Position numbers and translations under genes: made by a program. Of a DNA stretch of 64,000 bases, positions 16,697 to 24,741 are shown piece after piece. Source of the DNA: Pseudanabaena galeata CCNP1313 (GTDB taxonomy: Bacteria > Cyanobacteriota > Cyanobacteriia > Pseudanabaenales > Pseudanabaenaceae); contig NZ_CP112874.1 in the NCBI RefSeq assembly GCF_029910235.1, forward strand, positions 4,516,501 to 4,580,500. The letters run 5' to 3'. The notes beneath the pieces are model-generated. The model saw nothing but the letters and a program-made list of their open reading frames with translations. It ran no database searches and was not told the origin of the DNA. How positions within the stretch are numbered: position 1 is the stretch's first letter; every line of letters starts with the position of its first letter.

Positions 16697-18370
16697 TTAC
16701 TGACGCACTATGCGACCCTCAGTTGTTATCTGCAAAGGGGAACTAGCAGTAATATATTCAGCGATCGCATCCGATAGCAGATAACCAGTTTCCAATAGAT
16801 TTTTGCCTTCAGCAAAAACGCGATAACCATCACCACCAGAGGCAAGGAAGTTATTTGTTGCGACTCGATAAACATCTTCGGAATTTAACAATTGGAACTT
16901 ACCTGAAGCATCTTTTACTTCTACTTTCGTAACTCGCTTGCCTGCGGGTAGTTTGCTATCCCAGACAAAGCGAATTCCTGCCACTTGCGGAAATCGTCCT
17001 TCCCCTTGCTCCGCCATACTTACCCCACTCTCTAAGGCTTCTATTAACTGCTTGCCAGTCAACTCCACCCGCGTAATTGTATTACCGAACGGAAGGGCTT
17101 CTAACACATTCCCCATCGTGATATCACCTAAAGGAAATCCATTGCGAATACCACCCGCATTAACGATCGCTACTTGAACTTGATCCACCTTTGTCTTTGC
17201 CAAGATTGCATCGACAATCAAGTTGCCTAGAGGCGTTTCGCTATTGCGTAGTTTGACGCGATCGCCATCTAGCGCAACCAAAGATTTACCAATAACTTTT
17301 TGGCGCAATGCTTCAATTGGTGCAGCGTAGGCTTTGAGCTTATCCATAAATTCTGAATTGGGTTTGATACTCGCATCAATCGCATGGGGTTTACCTGCCC
17401 AAGCAATCAACTTACCTGCGCGATCGAAACTTACGGATAAATCCCCCAAATATTTTCCCCATTCCCAATCAGTTACTACTAGCACAGGTGCTTTTGTGCC
17501 ATTCTTCTCAACCAATGGATAGGGATGATTAGCATTGGGAATATTGCCGACAGATGTATGACTATGACCACCGATGATGATATCAATGTCAGGGACTTTT
17601 CGCGCTAATGTGACATCATTCTCAAAGCCGATGTGGGTTAGCGCCACAATTTTATTAATTCCCTGTTTTTTAAGAGATGACACTGAAGCTTTTGCTGCGG
17701 CGATCGGGTCAGTAAACTTCACACCTTCACCAACGCTAGCTAAAATTGCGGTGTCGGGAGTCGTCAAACCAAACAGTCCAACCTTTTCGCCTTGCATATT
17801 CAGCACATGCCAAGGACGAACTTTGCCATAGAGTGGAGATTCGGGCGCGATGTCGATATTTGCGGAAATGATGGGAAATTTGGCTTTAGCGATGAAGTCG
17901 GCGAGTACCTGCTGTCCGCGATCAAACTCATGATTACCAATTGTACTAGCATCGTAGTTAAGGGCGTTATAAAAATCCAGATCCGCCTGACCTAGATATT
18001 GATTGAAATAGAGAGTCCCTTGAAAAATATCGCCTGCATCCAATAACAATAAAGGTTCTTGATTAGCCTTGTTCTCTGCACGAATTTGATCAATGAGCGT
18101 CCGACGACGGGCAATTCCACCCAATAGGCGATCACCATATTTTGCAGGTTCCAAATGGGCATGATGATCGTTGGTATGCAAAATCCTGAGGGAGAAGCGA
18201 CTTTCCTGTGCAACGACATTTAACAGTGTAGGAGAAACAACAATTAGAAAGGTAATCGCAAAAGCTACGAATATCTGCAAAGATCGCCAAATTTGAGGTT
18301 TCAGTTTTAAGTAATTGGCGATCGCTTTAAAACTATTCTTCGCTTTCACAGGCATCACCCTCAAGTTCAA
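16697..18370 (-). CDS. 5'-nucleotidase / UshA-like metallophosphatase, exported
   Basis: 557 residues. A hydrophobic segment (about 30-55) ending VAQ-E is a signal peptide or anchor, so the enzyme acts in the periplasm. The metallophosphatase motifs are HTNDHHAHLEP, LDAGDIFQG, IGNHEFDRG, THIGFEND and IGGHSHT (two-metal site). The C-terminal 5'-nucleotidase domain has NAGGIRNGFPLGDITMGNVLEALPFGN, for nucleotide base stacking. It probably dephosphorylates external nucleotides or UDP-sugars for phosphate or nucleoside scavenging. Translation may also start at Met6 (18355). Confidence 0.9.
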   Translation of the reverse strand: MNLRVMPVKAKNSFKAIANYLKLKPQIWRSLQIFVAFAITFLIVVSPTLLNVVAQESRFSLRILHTNDHHAHLEPAKYGDRLLGGIARRRTLIDQIRAENKANQEPLLLLDAGDIFQGTLYFNQYLGQADLDFYNALNYDASTIGNHEFDRGQQVLADFIAKAKFPIISANIDIAPESPLYGKVRPWHVLNMQGEKVGLFGLTTPDTAILASVGEGVKFTDPIAAAKASVSSLKKQGINKIVALTHIGFENDVTLARKVPDIDIIIGGHSHTSVGNIPNANHPYPLVEKNGTKAPVLVVTDWEWGKYLGDLSVSFDRAGKLIAWAGKPHAIDASIKPNSEFMDKLKAYAAPIEALRQKVIGKSLVALDGDRVKLRNSETPLGNLIVDAILAKTKVDQVQVAIVNAGGIRNGFPLGDITMGNVLEALPFGNTITRVELTGKQLIEALESGVSMAEQGEGRFPQVAGIRFVWDSKLPAGKRVTKVEVKDASGKFQLLNSEDVYRVATNNFLASGGDGYRVFAEGKNLLETGYLLSDAIAEYITASSPLQITTEGRIVRQ

Positions 18371-18412
18371 AGATTTTTCTATGACAGTTTAACGCTTGTT
18401 TTGAGCGATCGC

Positions 18413-19045
18413 TTAAAATTTAACCCGCCGATAAACTTCTTGCATTGGCAGTTCTAAGTTTAAGCTCTGTAAATGAATAGTCTGCTCTATGCGATCGCAT
18501 ATTTGTAATTGCCAGCGATCGTTATTATTTTGGCGATCAATTTGGTGATATTGCTCTACATAGGGTTCTGACTGGCTGACGAGCAAATATTCACTGAAGC
18601 TAGGAATGGAGCGATATTTTCTAAACTTGTCGCCGCGATCGTAGCCTTCGGTTGAGGGAGATAGAACTTCCACAATCAATAAAGGATTTAGAATTTCATC
18701 AGTGCGCTCTTTATTAAATTCGGGTTCGCCATTAATAATCATCAGATCGGTGTAAGTACCGCACTTATACTCAGGAATCCATACTCGCAAATCGCTATTG
18801 TATAAACGAAAATCTGTATCTCTAAGCAAAAAGCCTAGGCAAATCAACAGATTGCTAGCGATCTCGCTATGAGTAGCCGTTCCTCCAGACATGGTAATAA
18901 TTTCTCCGTTGCAATATTCATAACGTTCTTCAGATGTTTCGGCGATCGCCCGATATTCTTCTAGGGTCATGCGAACTTTGGATTCTGAAGCTTCAGATTC
19001 TGGAGATATATTTTTTGCGATCGGTTTAGCTTGAGCGATGACCAT
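18413..19045 (-). CDS. Uma2/DUF820 family protein (putative PD-(D/E)XK endonuclease)
   Basis: 210 residues: MTLEEYRAIAETSEERYEY, CNGEIITMSGGTATHS, CGTYTDLMIING, LIVEVLSPSTEGYDRGDKF and YRSIPSFSEYLLV, the standard Uma2 order with Asp, Glu and Lys of the nuclease-like site. Close in pattern to the gene at 48195. Function unknown. It stands alone between the nucleotidase and dapL. Confidence 0.85.
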   Translation of the reverse strand: MVIAQAKPIAKNISPESEASESKVRMTLEEYRAIAETSEERYEYCNGEIITMSGGTATHSEIASNLLICLGFLLRDTDFRLYNSDLRVWIPEYKCGTYTDLMIINGEPEFNKERTDEILNPLLIVEVLSPSTEGYDRGDKFRKYRSIPSFSEYLLVSQSEPYVEQYHQIDRQNNNDRWQLQICDRIEQTIHLQSLNLELPMQEVYRRVKF

Positions 19046-19089
19046 GATCGTACCTCTGAAAATAGCGTAACGTTAAGAGCGAATTATAG

Positions 19090-19154
19090 CGCAGGGAAAA
19101 TTTATGAATTTTCCCTGCGGAAAGAACCTCTGTGCAAAGCACAGAGGTTCTTTC
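19090..19154 (-). terminator. Two hairpins after dapL
   Basis: GAAAGAACCTCTGTGC pairs with GCACAGAGGTTCTTTC (19120-19154) directly at the dapL stop. A second stem, GCAGGGAAAATT/AATTTTCCCTGC, precedes the Uma2 start. Confidence 0.65.
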
Positions 19155-20386
19155 TATTTGAACTTATCGAGAATGCGGCGCATGGCTTCATTCACGTTGT
19201 CGCGACTGTTGAAAGCCGAAATACGGAAGTAACCTTCGCCTGCTGCACCAAAACCAGAACCGGGGGTTCCCACGACATTACAGGTTTGCAAGAGCTTATC
19301 GAAGAAATCCCAACTGGTTAGCCCTGCGGGAGTCTTCACCCATACATAGGGAGCATTCTCGCCACCATAAACCGCTAAACCTGCTTCCGTTAGTTTCTCG
19401 CGGATAATCTTGGCATTTTCCATATAGAAGTCAATCAAGGCTCTAGTTTGAGCTTTCCCTTCTTCAGAATAAACTGCCTCAGCCCCCCGTTGAACGATGA
19501 AGGAAACACCATTAAACTTAGTGGATTGACGACGATTCCAGAGCTTCCATAGTTCTACGCTAGAACCATCCTTCGCCTTGCCAATCAAGTTCTTAGGAAC
19601 TACGGTTAAGGCGCAACGAGTACCTGTAAATCCTGCATTCTTGGAAAAAGAACGGAACTCGATCGCACATTCCTTAGCGCCTTCAATTTCATAGATGGAG
19701 TGGGGAAGACTCGGATCGGTGATAAATGCTTCGTAGGCAGCATCAAAGAAGATGATCGAACCATTGGCGCGAGCATAATCTACCCATGCTTGTAGATGTT
19801 CCTTAGTCGCCGTTGCACCTGTAGGATTATTTGGGAAGCAGAGATAAATCAGATCGACTTTTTGGGTGGGAATTTCGGCGGTGAAATTATTTTCGGCAGT
19901 TACAGGTAAATAAACTAAGCCTTCGTATTCGCCTTTCTCATTGATGTCGCCCGTGTGTCCTGCCATGACGTTGGTATCCACATACACAGGATAAACGGGA
20001 TCGGTAACCGCAATGATATTGTCATTGCCAAAAATATCGAGAATATTTCCGCAGTCGCACTTAGAGCCATCGGAAATAAAAATCTCAGAAGCGTCAATAT
20101 CACAGCCTCTAGCTTGGAAATCATTCGCGGCAATCTTTTCCCGCAACCATGCATAGCCTTGCTCAGGGCCATAGCCCTTAAATGAACTGCGATCGCCCAT
20201 ATCTTCGACAGCTTTGATCATGGCATCACGACAGGCTTGGGGCAAGGGTTCGGTGACATCGCCAATGCCGAGGCGAATCACTTTTGCTTCAGGGTTTGCC
20301 TCGATAAAGGCATTTACCCGTCTGGCGATTTCGGGAAACAGGTAGCCAGCCTTAAGTTTGAGATAGTTGTCGTTAACGGTAGCCAT
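19154..20386 (-). CDS. dapL: LL-diaminopimelate aminotransferase
   Basis: 410 residues, the family length. It converts tetrahydrodipicolinate directly to LL-diaminopimelate for lysine and peptidoglycan synthesis, the plant/cyanobacterial route. Features: [37 protein letters not shown], and the PLP lysine in [14 protein letters not shown]. The N-terminal [16 protein letters not shown] is typical of DapL. Single gene, followed by hairpins. Confidence 0.95.
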   Translation of the reverse strand: MATVNDNYLKLKAGYLFPEIARRVNAFIEANPEAKVIRLGIGDVTEPLPQACRDAMIKAVEDMGDRSSFKGYGPEQGYAWLREKIAANDFQARGCDIDASEIFISDGSKCDCGNILDIFGNDNIIAVTDPVYPVYVDTNVMAGHTGDINEKGEYEGLVYLPVTAENNFTAEIPTQKVDLIYLCFPNNPTGATATKEHLQAWVDYARANGSIIFFDAAYEAFITDPSLPHSIYEIEGAKECAIEFRSFSKNAGFTGTRCALTVVPKNLIGKAKDGSSVELWKLWNRRQSTKFNGVSFIVQRGAEAVYSEEGKAQTRALIDFYMENAKIIREKLTEAGLAVYGGENAPYVWVKTPAGLTSWDFFDKLLQTCNVVGTPGSGFGAAGEGYFRISAFNSRDNVNEAMRRILDKFK

Positions 20387-20525
20387 GATGGATGAGTTAA
20401 TCTTTTTTGATTTTTGTATAGCTTTATATTATGCCTTTATGCAAGTTGCTAATGAGAATTGCTGGAGCAAGATTGTCAGTCAGCACCAAGGCTACAAGTC
20501 CTGATATGATCGTCAGGCAGAATCA

Positions 20526-20621
20526 CTATTAAGTAGCTAGGCATAATTAAAACCTAAAACTAGAAGCTGTCCCGCCCGCGTAGCGGGCGGGACAGCTTTC
20601 TAGGTCTTAACTACTTAATAG
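20526..20621. repeat. Family G inverted-repeat element, copy 2
   Basis: CTATTAAGTAGCTAGGC at the left and the inverted CTTAACTACTTAATAG at the right enclose a GC-rich hairpin around GCCCGCGTAGCGGGC. It lies between dapL and proS, possibly within the proS leader region. Confidence 0.75.
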
Positions 20622-20677
20622 GCTAACGAAATTCTAGCGAACATCCCTAGCGAATATCAGCGAATACTTCCAGCAAT

Positions 20678-22468
20678 ATGCGTCTATCTCAAATGCTCTG
20701 GGTCACTCTGCGCGAAGATCCCGCCGAAGCAGAACTCACAAGTCACAAATTGTTATTGCGTGCAGGCTATATCAGGCGCGTGGGTTCAGGCTTGTATGTG
20801 TACTTGCCGCTTATGTGGCGCGTTTTACAAAAGATCTCGGCGATCGTCCGCGAAGAGATGAACGACACAGGGGCGCAAGAATGCCTATTAACGCAGTTAC
20901 AACCTGCGGAACTATGGCAGGAGTCAGGACGCTGGGATACCTACACCAAAGCCGAAGGGATCATGTTTGCCCTCACCGATCGCGCCAATCGTGAAGTTGG
21001 GCTGGGTCCCACCCATGAAGAAATTATTACGGCGATCGCTAGGGATACGATTCGTTCCTATCGCCAATTGCCACAGCATTTATATCAAATCCAAACCAAG
21101 TTCCGCGATGAGATTCGTCCTCGCTTTGGCTTGATGCGTGGTCGTGAGTTCATCATGAAAGATGGTTATTCCTTCCATGAAAATGAAGAGAGCCTCAAAG
21201 AAACCTACTACGAAATGGATCGCGCCTATCGGAAGATGTTCGATCGCTGCGGTTTAAAATTCCGTGCTGTCGAAGCTGACTCAGGGGCGATCGGTGGTTC
21301 AGGCTCGCAGGAATTTATGGTACTAGCGGAAGCTGGTGAAGATGATATTCTCTTTACCGAAGATAGTAGCTACGCCGCCAATGTCGAGAAGGCGGTATCT
21401 TTACCACCTGATGCTATGCCTTCGCATTTTGACAAGTTTGAGAAAGTGCATACTCCCAAAAAGGGAACCATTGAGACTGTGTGCAAGTTGCTGAAATGCG
21501 ATCCCACCCAAGTTGTCAAACAGGTTCTCTATCAAGTCGTTTATGACAACGGCACAATGGTTTTAGTGCTAGTCAGCATTCGCGGCGATCGCGATGTTAA
21601 TGAAGTGAAGTTGCAAAATGAACTAACGAAACTAGCAAGTAACTACAGCGGGAAAGCAGTTATCAAACTTCAAGTTGCCGATCCTGAATCTCAGCAAAAA
21701 TGGGCGCATTCTCAACTTCCCGTGGGATTTATCTCACCCAGTTTGGATGATTCCTATATTGATAAAAGTTCCCCAGTTTCCTCAAAGTTTCTCCGCTTAG
21801 CCGATCGCACCGTAGCAGATTTAAAAAACTTTGTCACGGGTGCAGATGAAGCTGATTATCACGTTGTTGGCGCAAATTGGGGTAAAGATTTCCCATTGCC
21901 GACGGTGGTAAATCTTGATAAAGCCAAGGCAGGCGATCGCGCAGTTCACGATCCTTCGCAAATCTTGCAAACCGCCAGAGGCATCGAAGTTGGGCATATT
22001 TTCCAATTGGGAACCAAATATTCGCAAGCGATGAAGGCGACCTTCACTAATGAGCAAGGCGAAGAACTGCCCCTAGTCATGGGTTGCTATGGTTTAGGAG
22101 TCTCGCGCCTCGCCCAAGCCGCCGTTGAGCAGTCCTACGACAAAGATGGCATCATCTGGAACAAGGCGATCGCTCCTTACCATGCGATCGTCACCGTGCC
22201 GAATGTGGGCGATGCGAAGCAAATGGATGTGGGCGAGAGGCTCTACACGGCTCTTGATGCCGCAGGTGTGGAAGTATTACTAGACGATCGCGATGAACGG
22301 GCTGGGGTGAAGTTCAAGGATGCCGATCTCGTTGGTATTCCCTATCGGGTGGTTACGGGTAAGGCGATCGCTGATGGCAAAGTCGAAATCGTCAATCGGG
22401 CGACAAAGGTAGCGACATTGGTAGACATCGAATCAGTAGTTGAATACTTACAAAATGAACTCCAGTAA
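20678..22468 (+). CDS. proS: Proline--tRNA ligase
   Basis: 596 residues, bacterial-type ProRS. It charges tRNA-Pro with proline. N-terminal class II motifs: [14 protein letters not shown], the [10 protein letters not shown] block and [18 protein letters not shown]. The middle (about 230-400) is the editing insertion. The C-terminal anticodon-binding domain has [33 protein letters not shown] tRNA-Pro(GGG) gene is elsewhere in the window at 37245. Terminator at 22470. Confidence 0.96.
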   Translation: MRLSQMLWVTLREDPAEAELTSHKLLLRAGYIRRVGSGLYVYLPLMWRVLQKISAIVREEMNDTGAQECLLTQLQPAELWQESGRWDTYTKAEGIMFALTDRANREVGLGPTHEEIITAIARDTIRSYRQLPQHLYQIQTKFRDEIRPRFGLMRGREFIMKDGYSFHENEESLKETYYEMDRAYRKMFDRCGLKFRAVEADSGAIGGSGSQEFMVLAEAGEDDILFTEDSSYAANVEKAVSLPPDAMPSHFDKFEKVHTPKKGTIETVCKLLKCDPTQVVKQVLYQVVYDNGTMVLVLVSIRGDRDVNEVKLQNELTKLASNYSGKAVIKLQVADPESQQKWAHSQLPVGFISPSLDDSYIDKSSPVSSKFLRLADRTVADLKNFVTGADEADYHVVGANWGKDFPLPTVVNLDKAKAGDRAVHDPSQILQTARGIEVGHIFQLGTKYSQAMKATFTNEQGEELPLVMGCYGLGVSRLAQAAVEQSYDKDGIIWNKAIAPYHAIVTVPNVGDAKQMDVGERLYTALDAAGVEVLLDDRDERAGVKFKDADLVGIPYRVVTGKAIADGKVEIVNRATKVATLVDIESVVEYLQNELQ

Positions 22469-22469
22469 A

Positions 22470-22504
22470 AGAAAGCGGTGCAATGCGCCGCTTTTTTGTT
22501 TTTT
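22470..22504 (+). terminator. proS terminator
   Basis: GAAAGCGGTGCAATGCGCCGCTTTTTTG: a short GC stem followed by a T-run right after the proS stop. Confidence 0.75.
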
Positions 22505-22519
22505 GACCAACCTTTGATT

Positions 22520-22617
22520 GTTATACCAAAACCGAAAGAAACAGTAGCGGCGCTTCGCGCCGCTACTCTTCTTTGGGGTTTTGATTTTTGTCCGAGCTAT
22601 CTCTTACATTGCTATAT
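22520..22617 (-). mobile_element. Family C inverted-repeat element, copy 1 (reverse orientation)
   Basis: A central hairpin (GTAGCGGCGC-TTC-GCGCCGCTAC) lies inside an outer arm ending TCTTACATTGCTATA, the inverse of the end of the copy at 34588-34703. Its right end coincides with the premature end of the small ORF at 22612-22719, so it probably inserted into that gene. Confidence 0.65.
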
Positions 22618-22719
22618 ATCTGTGATCGCACCATCAGTCCCTTGTAGGGCAGTTCCACCAGAGTGAAGCTGAATGTCTTGATTTAAGGTGACGGAATCAA
22701 ACATTTGAAACTTACTCAT
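22612..22719 (-). pseudogene. Truncated small protein, DUF4926-like N-terminal part
   Basis: 35 codons from the ATG at 22719, after a good ribosome-binding site (AGGAGGCAAAACC). The product begins MSKFQMFDSVTLNQDI and reaches LQGTDGAI, resembling the start of DUF4926 proteins (60-90 residues), then stops inside a family C element. The 3' half seems to have been lost at that insertion. Family assignment is by eye. Confidence 0.5.
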
Positions 22720-22848
22720 GGTTTTGCCTCCTGCTACGTTGTGGTACTGCTGTTACAAATCTAGCAATGTTTTCGCCTTTCAGCACAATCCAAGCGGTGA
22801 GAATTTCCCTTGATTGCTCACGGTGATCGGTTAACGAAACAATTGCTG
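22712..22848 (-). pseudogene. 3' remnant of a DUF6883-like gene
   Basis: An open frame without a start encodes about 45 residues, including LTDHREQSREILTAWIVLKG and NIARFVTAVP, the usual end of DUF6883-type proteins. It overlaps the ATG of the DUF4926-like ORF. The 5' part is missing; the RAYT gene begins just upstream. Two adjacent small genes, both truncated, mark this as a decaying locus. Confidence 0.45.
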
Positions 22849-22853
22849 TATAC

Positions 22854-23324
22854 CTAAAACTGCCAATTTTCAGGATTAGTCAAAACGTACTCGCGCAGAC
22901 GATGTAGTTCTTGATCATTTCTAATAATTCTTTCATGATAGTTTCGTTGCCAGATAGACACACCCAAATTTTGATTAATTTTATTGATTTTGCGGGCAGA
23001 AATGGATTTGAAATTTTGAATGATTGTTGCTAATGAATAGAGTGTTTCAGCCTGTTCTAAAATGACAATAATTCCATGCAGATGATCGGGCATGAGGATA
23101 AATTGATCAAGTTCCACGTTAGGGAAATGCTGCGGAATTTTTTGCCAAATCGCAGAGATAATCTGACCTGTGACATTTAGCTGCATTTCCCCATTATTCA
23201 CTTCTCCAAATAGATGTTGTCTTTGAAAGGTACAAATAGTTACAAAATAAGCTCCTGATTGAGAATAGTCATAGCCCTGTAAACGAATAGAGCGTCGATG
23301 ATGGATTTCAGGGTTGTAAGCCAT
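22854..23324 (-). CDS. REP-associated tyrosine transposase (RAYT, Y1/HUH family)
   Basis: 156 residues. IHHRRSIRLQGYDYSQSGAYFVTICT is the typical RAYT start. MPDHLHGI holds the HUH metal-binding histidines, and NYHERIIRNDQELHRLREY holds the likely catalytic tyrosine. RAYTs are single-copy, domesticated-looking relatives of IS200/IS605 transposases linked to short palindromic repeats (REPs). No tnpB is next to it. The window is full of palindromes that could be substrates, though no direct match between this gene and one family was shown. Confidence 0.9.
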   Translation of the reverse strand: MAYNPEIHHRRSIRLQGYDYSQSGAYFVTICTFQRQHLFGEVNNGEMQLNVTGQIISAIWQKIPQHFPNVELDQFILMPDHLHGIIVILEQAETLYSLATIIQNFKSISARKINKINQNLGVSIWQRNYHERIIRNDQELHRLREYVLTNPENWQF

Positions 23325-23386
23325 AAAACATGAAATTTATAAACGTATAAATAAAAAATGTAGATACTGTCTTGAGTACCAAAAAG

Positions 23387-24373
23387 TCAAGAGGGAATTT
23401 GGACAAAATTTGGGTCGAAAGAACGCTGAGACTTGAGAACACCAAAGACCTGTCGCAATAGCTTGTGCATGACCGCACCAATGACCGACATTTTGGACTT
23501 ACCCTTAGCTGTAAGGCGAGCGCAGAAAGCAGCAATAGGCGAATTATAACGACGAGCAACAATCGCAGGCATAAACAAAGCTTTACGCAAACGGGAATTA
23601 CCAATTTTCGATAAACGCGGCTTACCATGAATCGAAGAACCAGAAGAAAACTCACGGGGAGTTAACCCCGCAAAAGCAGCTAACTGATCGGCAGTATCAA
23701 AAGCCGAAATATCACGAATTTCCGCCAGTAATACAGTTGCGGTCAGTTCAGCAATACCAGGAATGGAAGTCAACAAATCCCGTTGAGATTTCAAATGAGG
23801 ATGTTGATCAAAGTGCTGACGGATCAATTGCTTGGTCATTTCAATTTGCTCTTTGAGAAAATCAATGTGAGCGTTAATTGCCTCGACCAAAATAGGGTCA
23901 GCCGTGGCAAGACGATTCTGCTCTTGCTGCTGCATAGAGGTTAAGCTGTCTAAACGATGCACCAATGCTTGGAGTTGCTCAATTTCTAATGGTGGTGGTG
24001 TCCAAAGAGCAGGTTTTAAAGCTGCACAAAATCTAGCAATCACTTTGGCATCAGCACGGTCTGTCTTTGTCCGACTTAACTCACTCTTACCAAAGGCTTT
24101 GGGACGAGATGGATTGACGATACTTACTTTGTACCCTGCCTCTACTAAGAATCTAGCTAAGGCATTGCCGTATGTGCTGGTAGCTTCCATACAACTATGC
24201 AAGTTTGTCACATTTTGAAGGTTTAGCCATTCTTGTAATTCAGCAAATCCTTCAGGATTGTTGCCAAATACTTTACTCTTGATTTTGGCGTTGCCTTGGA
24301 TTAGGGCAACATCAAACTTGGCTTTGCTGATGTCTATGCCTAAAACATCTAATACTTCATTGCTATTGTTCAT
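23387..24373 (-). CDS. IS110-family transposase
   Basis: 328 residues, full length. The N-terminal DEDD RuvC-like domain has VLGIDISKAKFDV, SCMEATSTYG and TKTDRADAKVIA. The C-terminal Transposase_20 domain has LTSIPGI, FAGLTPREFSSGSS with the likely catalytic serine, GKPRLSKIGN and LRKALFMPAIV. IS110 enzymes use a bridge RNA from the element's non-coding end to choose donor and target. No frameshift, so it could be active. Confidence 0.95.
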   Translation of the reverse strand: MNNSNEVLDVLGIDISKAKFDVALIQGNAKIKSKVFGNNPEGFAELQEWLNLQNVTNLHSCMEATSTYGNALARFLVEAGYKVSIVNPSRPKAFGKSELSRTKTDRADAKVIARFCAALKPALWTPPPLEIEQLQALVHRLDSLTSMQQQEQNRLATADPILVEAINAHIDFLKEQIEMTKQLIRQHFDQHPHLKSQRDLLTSIPGIAELTATVLLAEIRDISAFDTADQLAAFAGLTPREFSSGSSIHGKPRLSKIGNSRLRKALFMPAIVARRYNSPIAAFCARLTAKGKSKMSVIGAVMHKLLRQVFGVLKSQRSFDPNFVQIPS

Positions 24374-24600
24374 AGGTATTTCCAGTCTTTTTGCTAGATT
24401 TATCCATCAAGCAATCAGTGGTATTAAACTATCCTTGTGAATGCAGGTTTACCCATTAGGCGACCTCTGATACTGTCCAGTCTTTACTGTTGCCACTGTT
24501 GAAGCAGAGACGACTCTATCTACATTACGGGCTTGGTGTCCCTAGGGGTTGAACGAGTTTATCTCTGCCTTTGCTTGTTGGATCTTAGTAAAGATTTTAT
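24374..24600 (-). ncRNA. Candidate IS110 bridge-RNA region (5' non-coding end)
   Basis: About 225 bases upstream of the IS110 ORF have no gene. On the minus strand GGCAGAGATAAAC near the outer end can pair with CGTCTCTGC about 50 bases later, closing a structured region. IS110-group elements encode the bridge RNA in this position. The exact RNA ends and guide loops cannot be set from one copy. Confidence 0.4.
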
Positions 24601-24613
24601 CCTTTACTTTTCT

Positions 24614-24692
24614 TCCTAGATACAAGGGGCTGTGTCCCCGTGCCTGCCCTAGACTTTCGCCATCGCAAGAATTCCTTCCACGTAACATCAGC
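24614..24692. repeat. Family E element, half copy next to IS110
   Basis: Read on the minus strand, this matches the first 75 or so bases of the element at 47996: GCTGATGTTACGTGGAAGG, then CTTGCGATGGC and GCCCCTTGTATCT. The other half is not found beside it. IS110 insertion or a later deletion probably removed it. Confidence 0.7.
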
Positions 24693-24705
24693 GATAATTG
24701 CTGTA

Positions 24706-24741
24706 AACGAAAAAGCCGCGCTCAGCGCGGCTTTTTCGTTT
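24706..24741. terminator. Terminator hairpin
   Basis: CGAAAAAGCCGCGCT-CA-GCGCGGCTTTTTCG, a strong stem with A/T flanks at the stop of the minus-strand fusion gene; it can work in both directions. Confidence 0.8.

Noticed and set aside
22854-24373. One composite IS200/IS605-type transposon covering the RAYT and the next transposase
   Set aside because: The second protein is IS110-family (DEDD plus serine), unrelated to TnpB; the two are simply neighbours.
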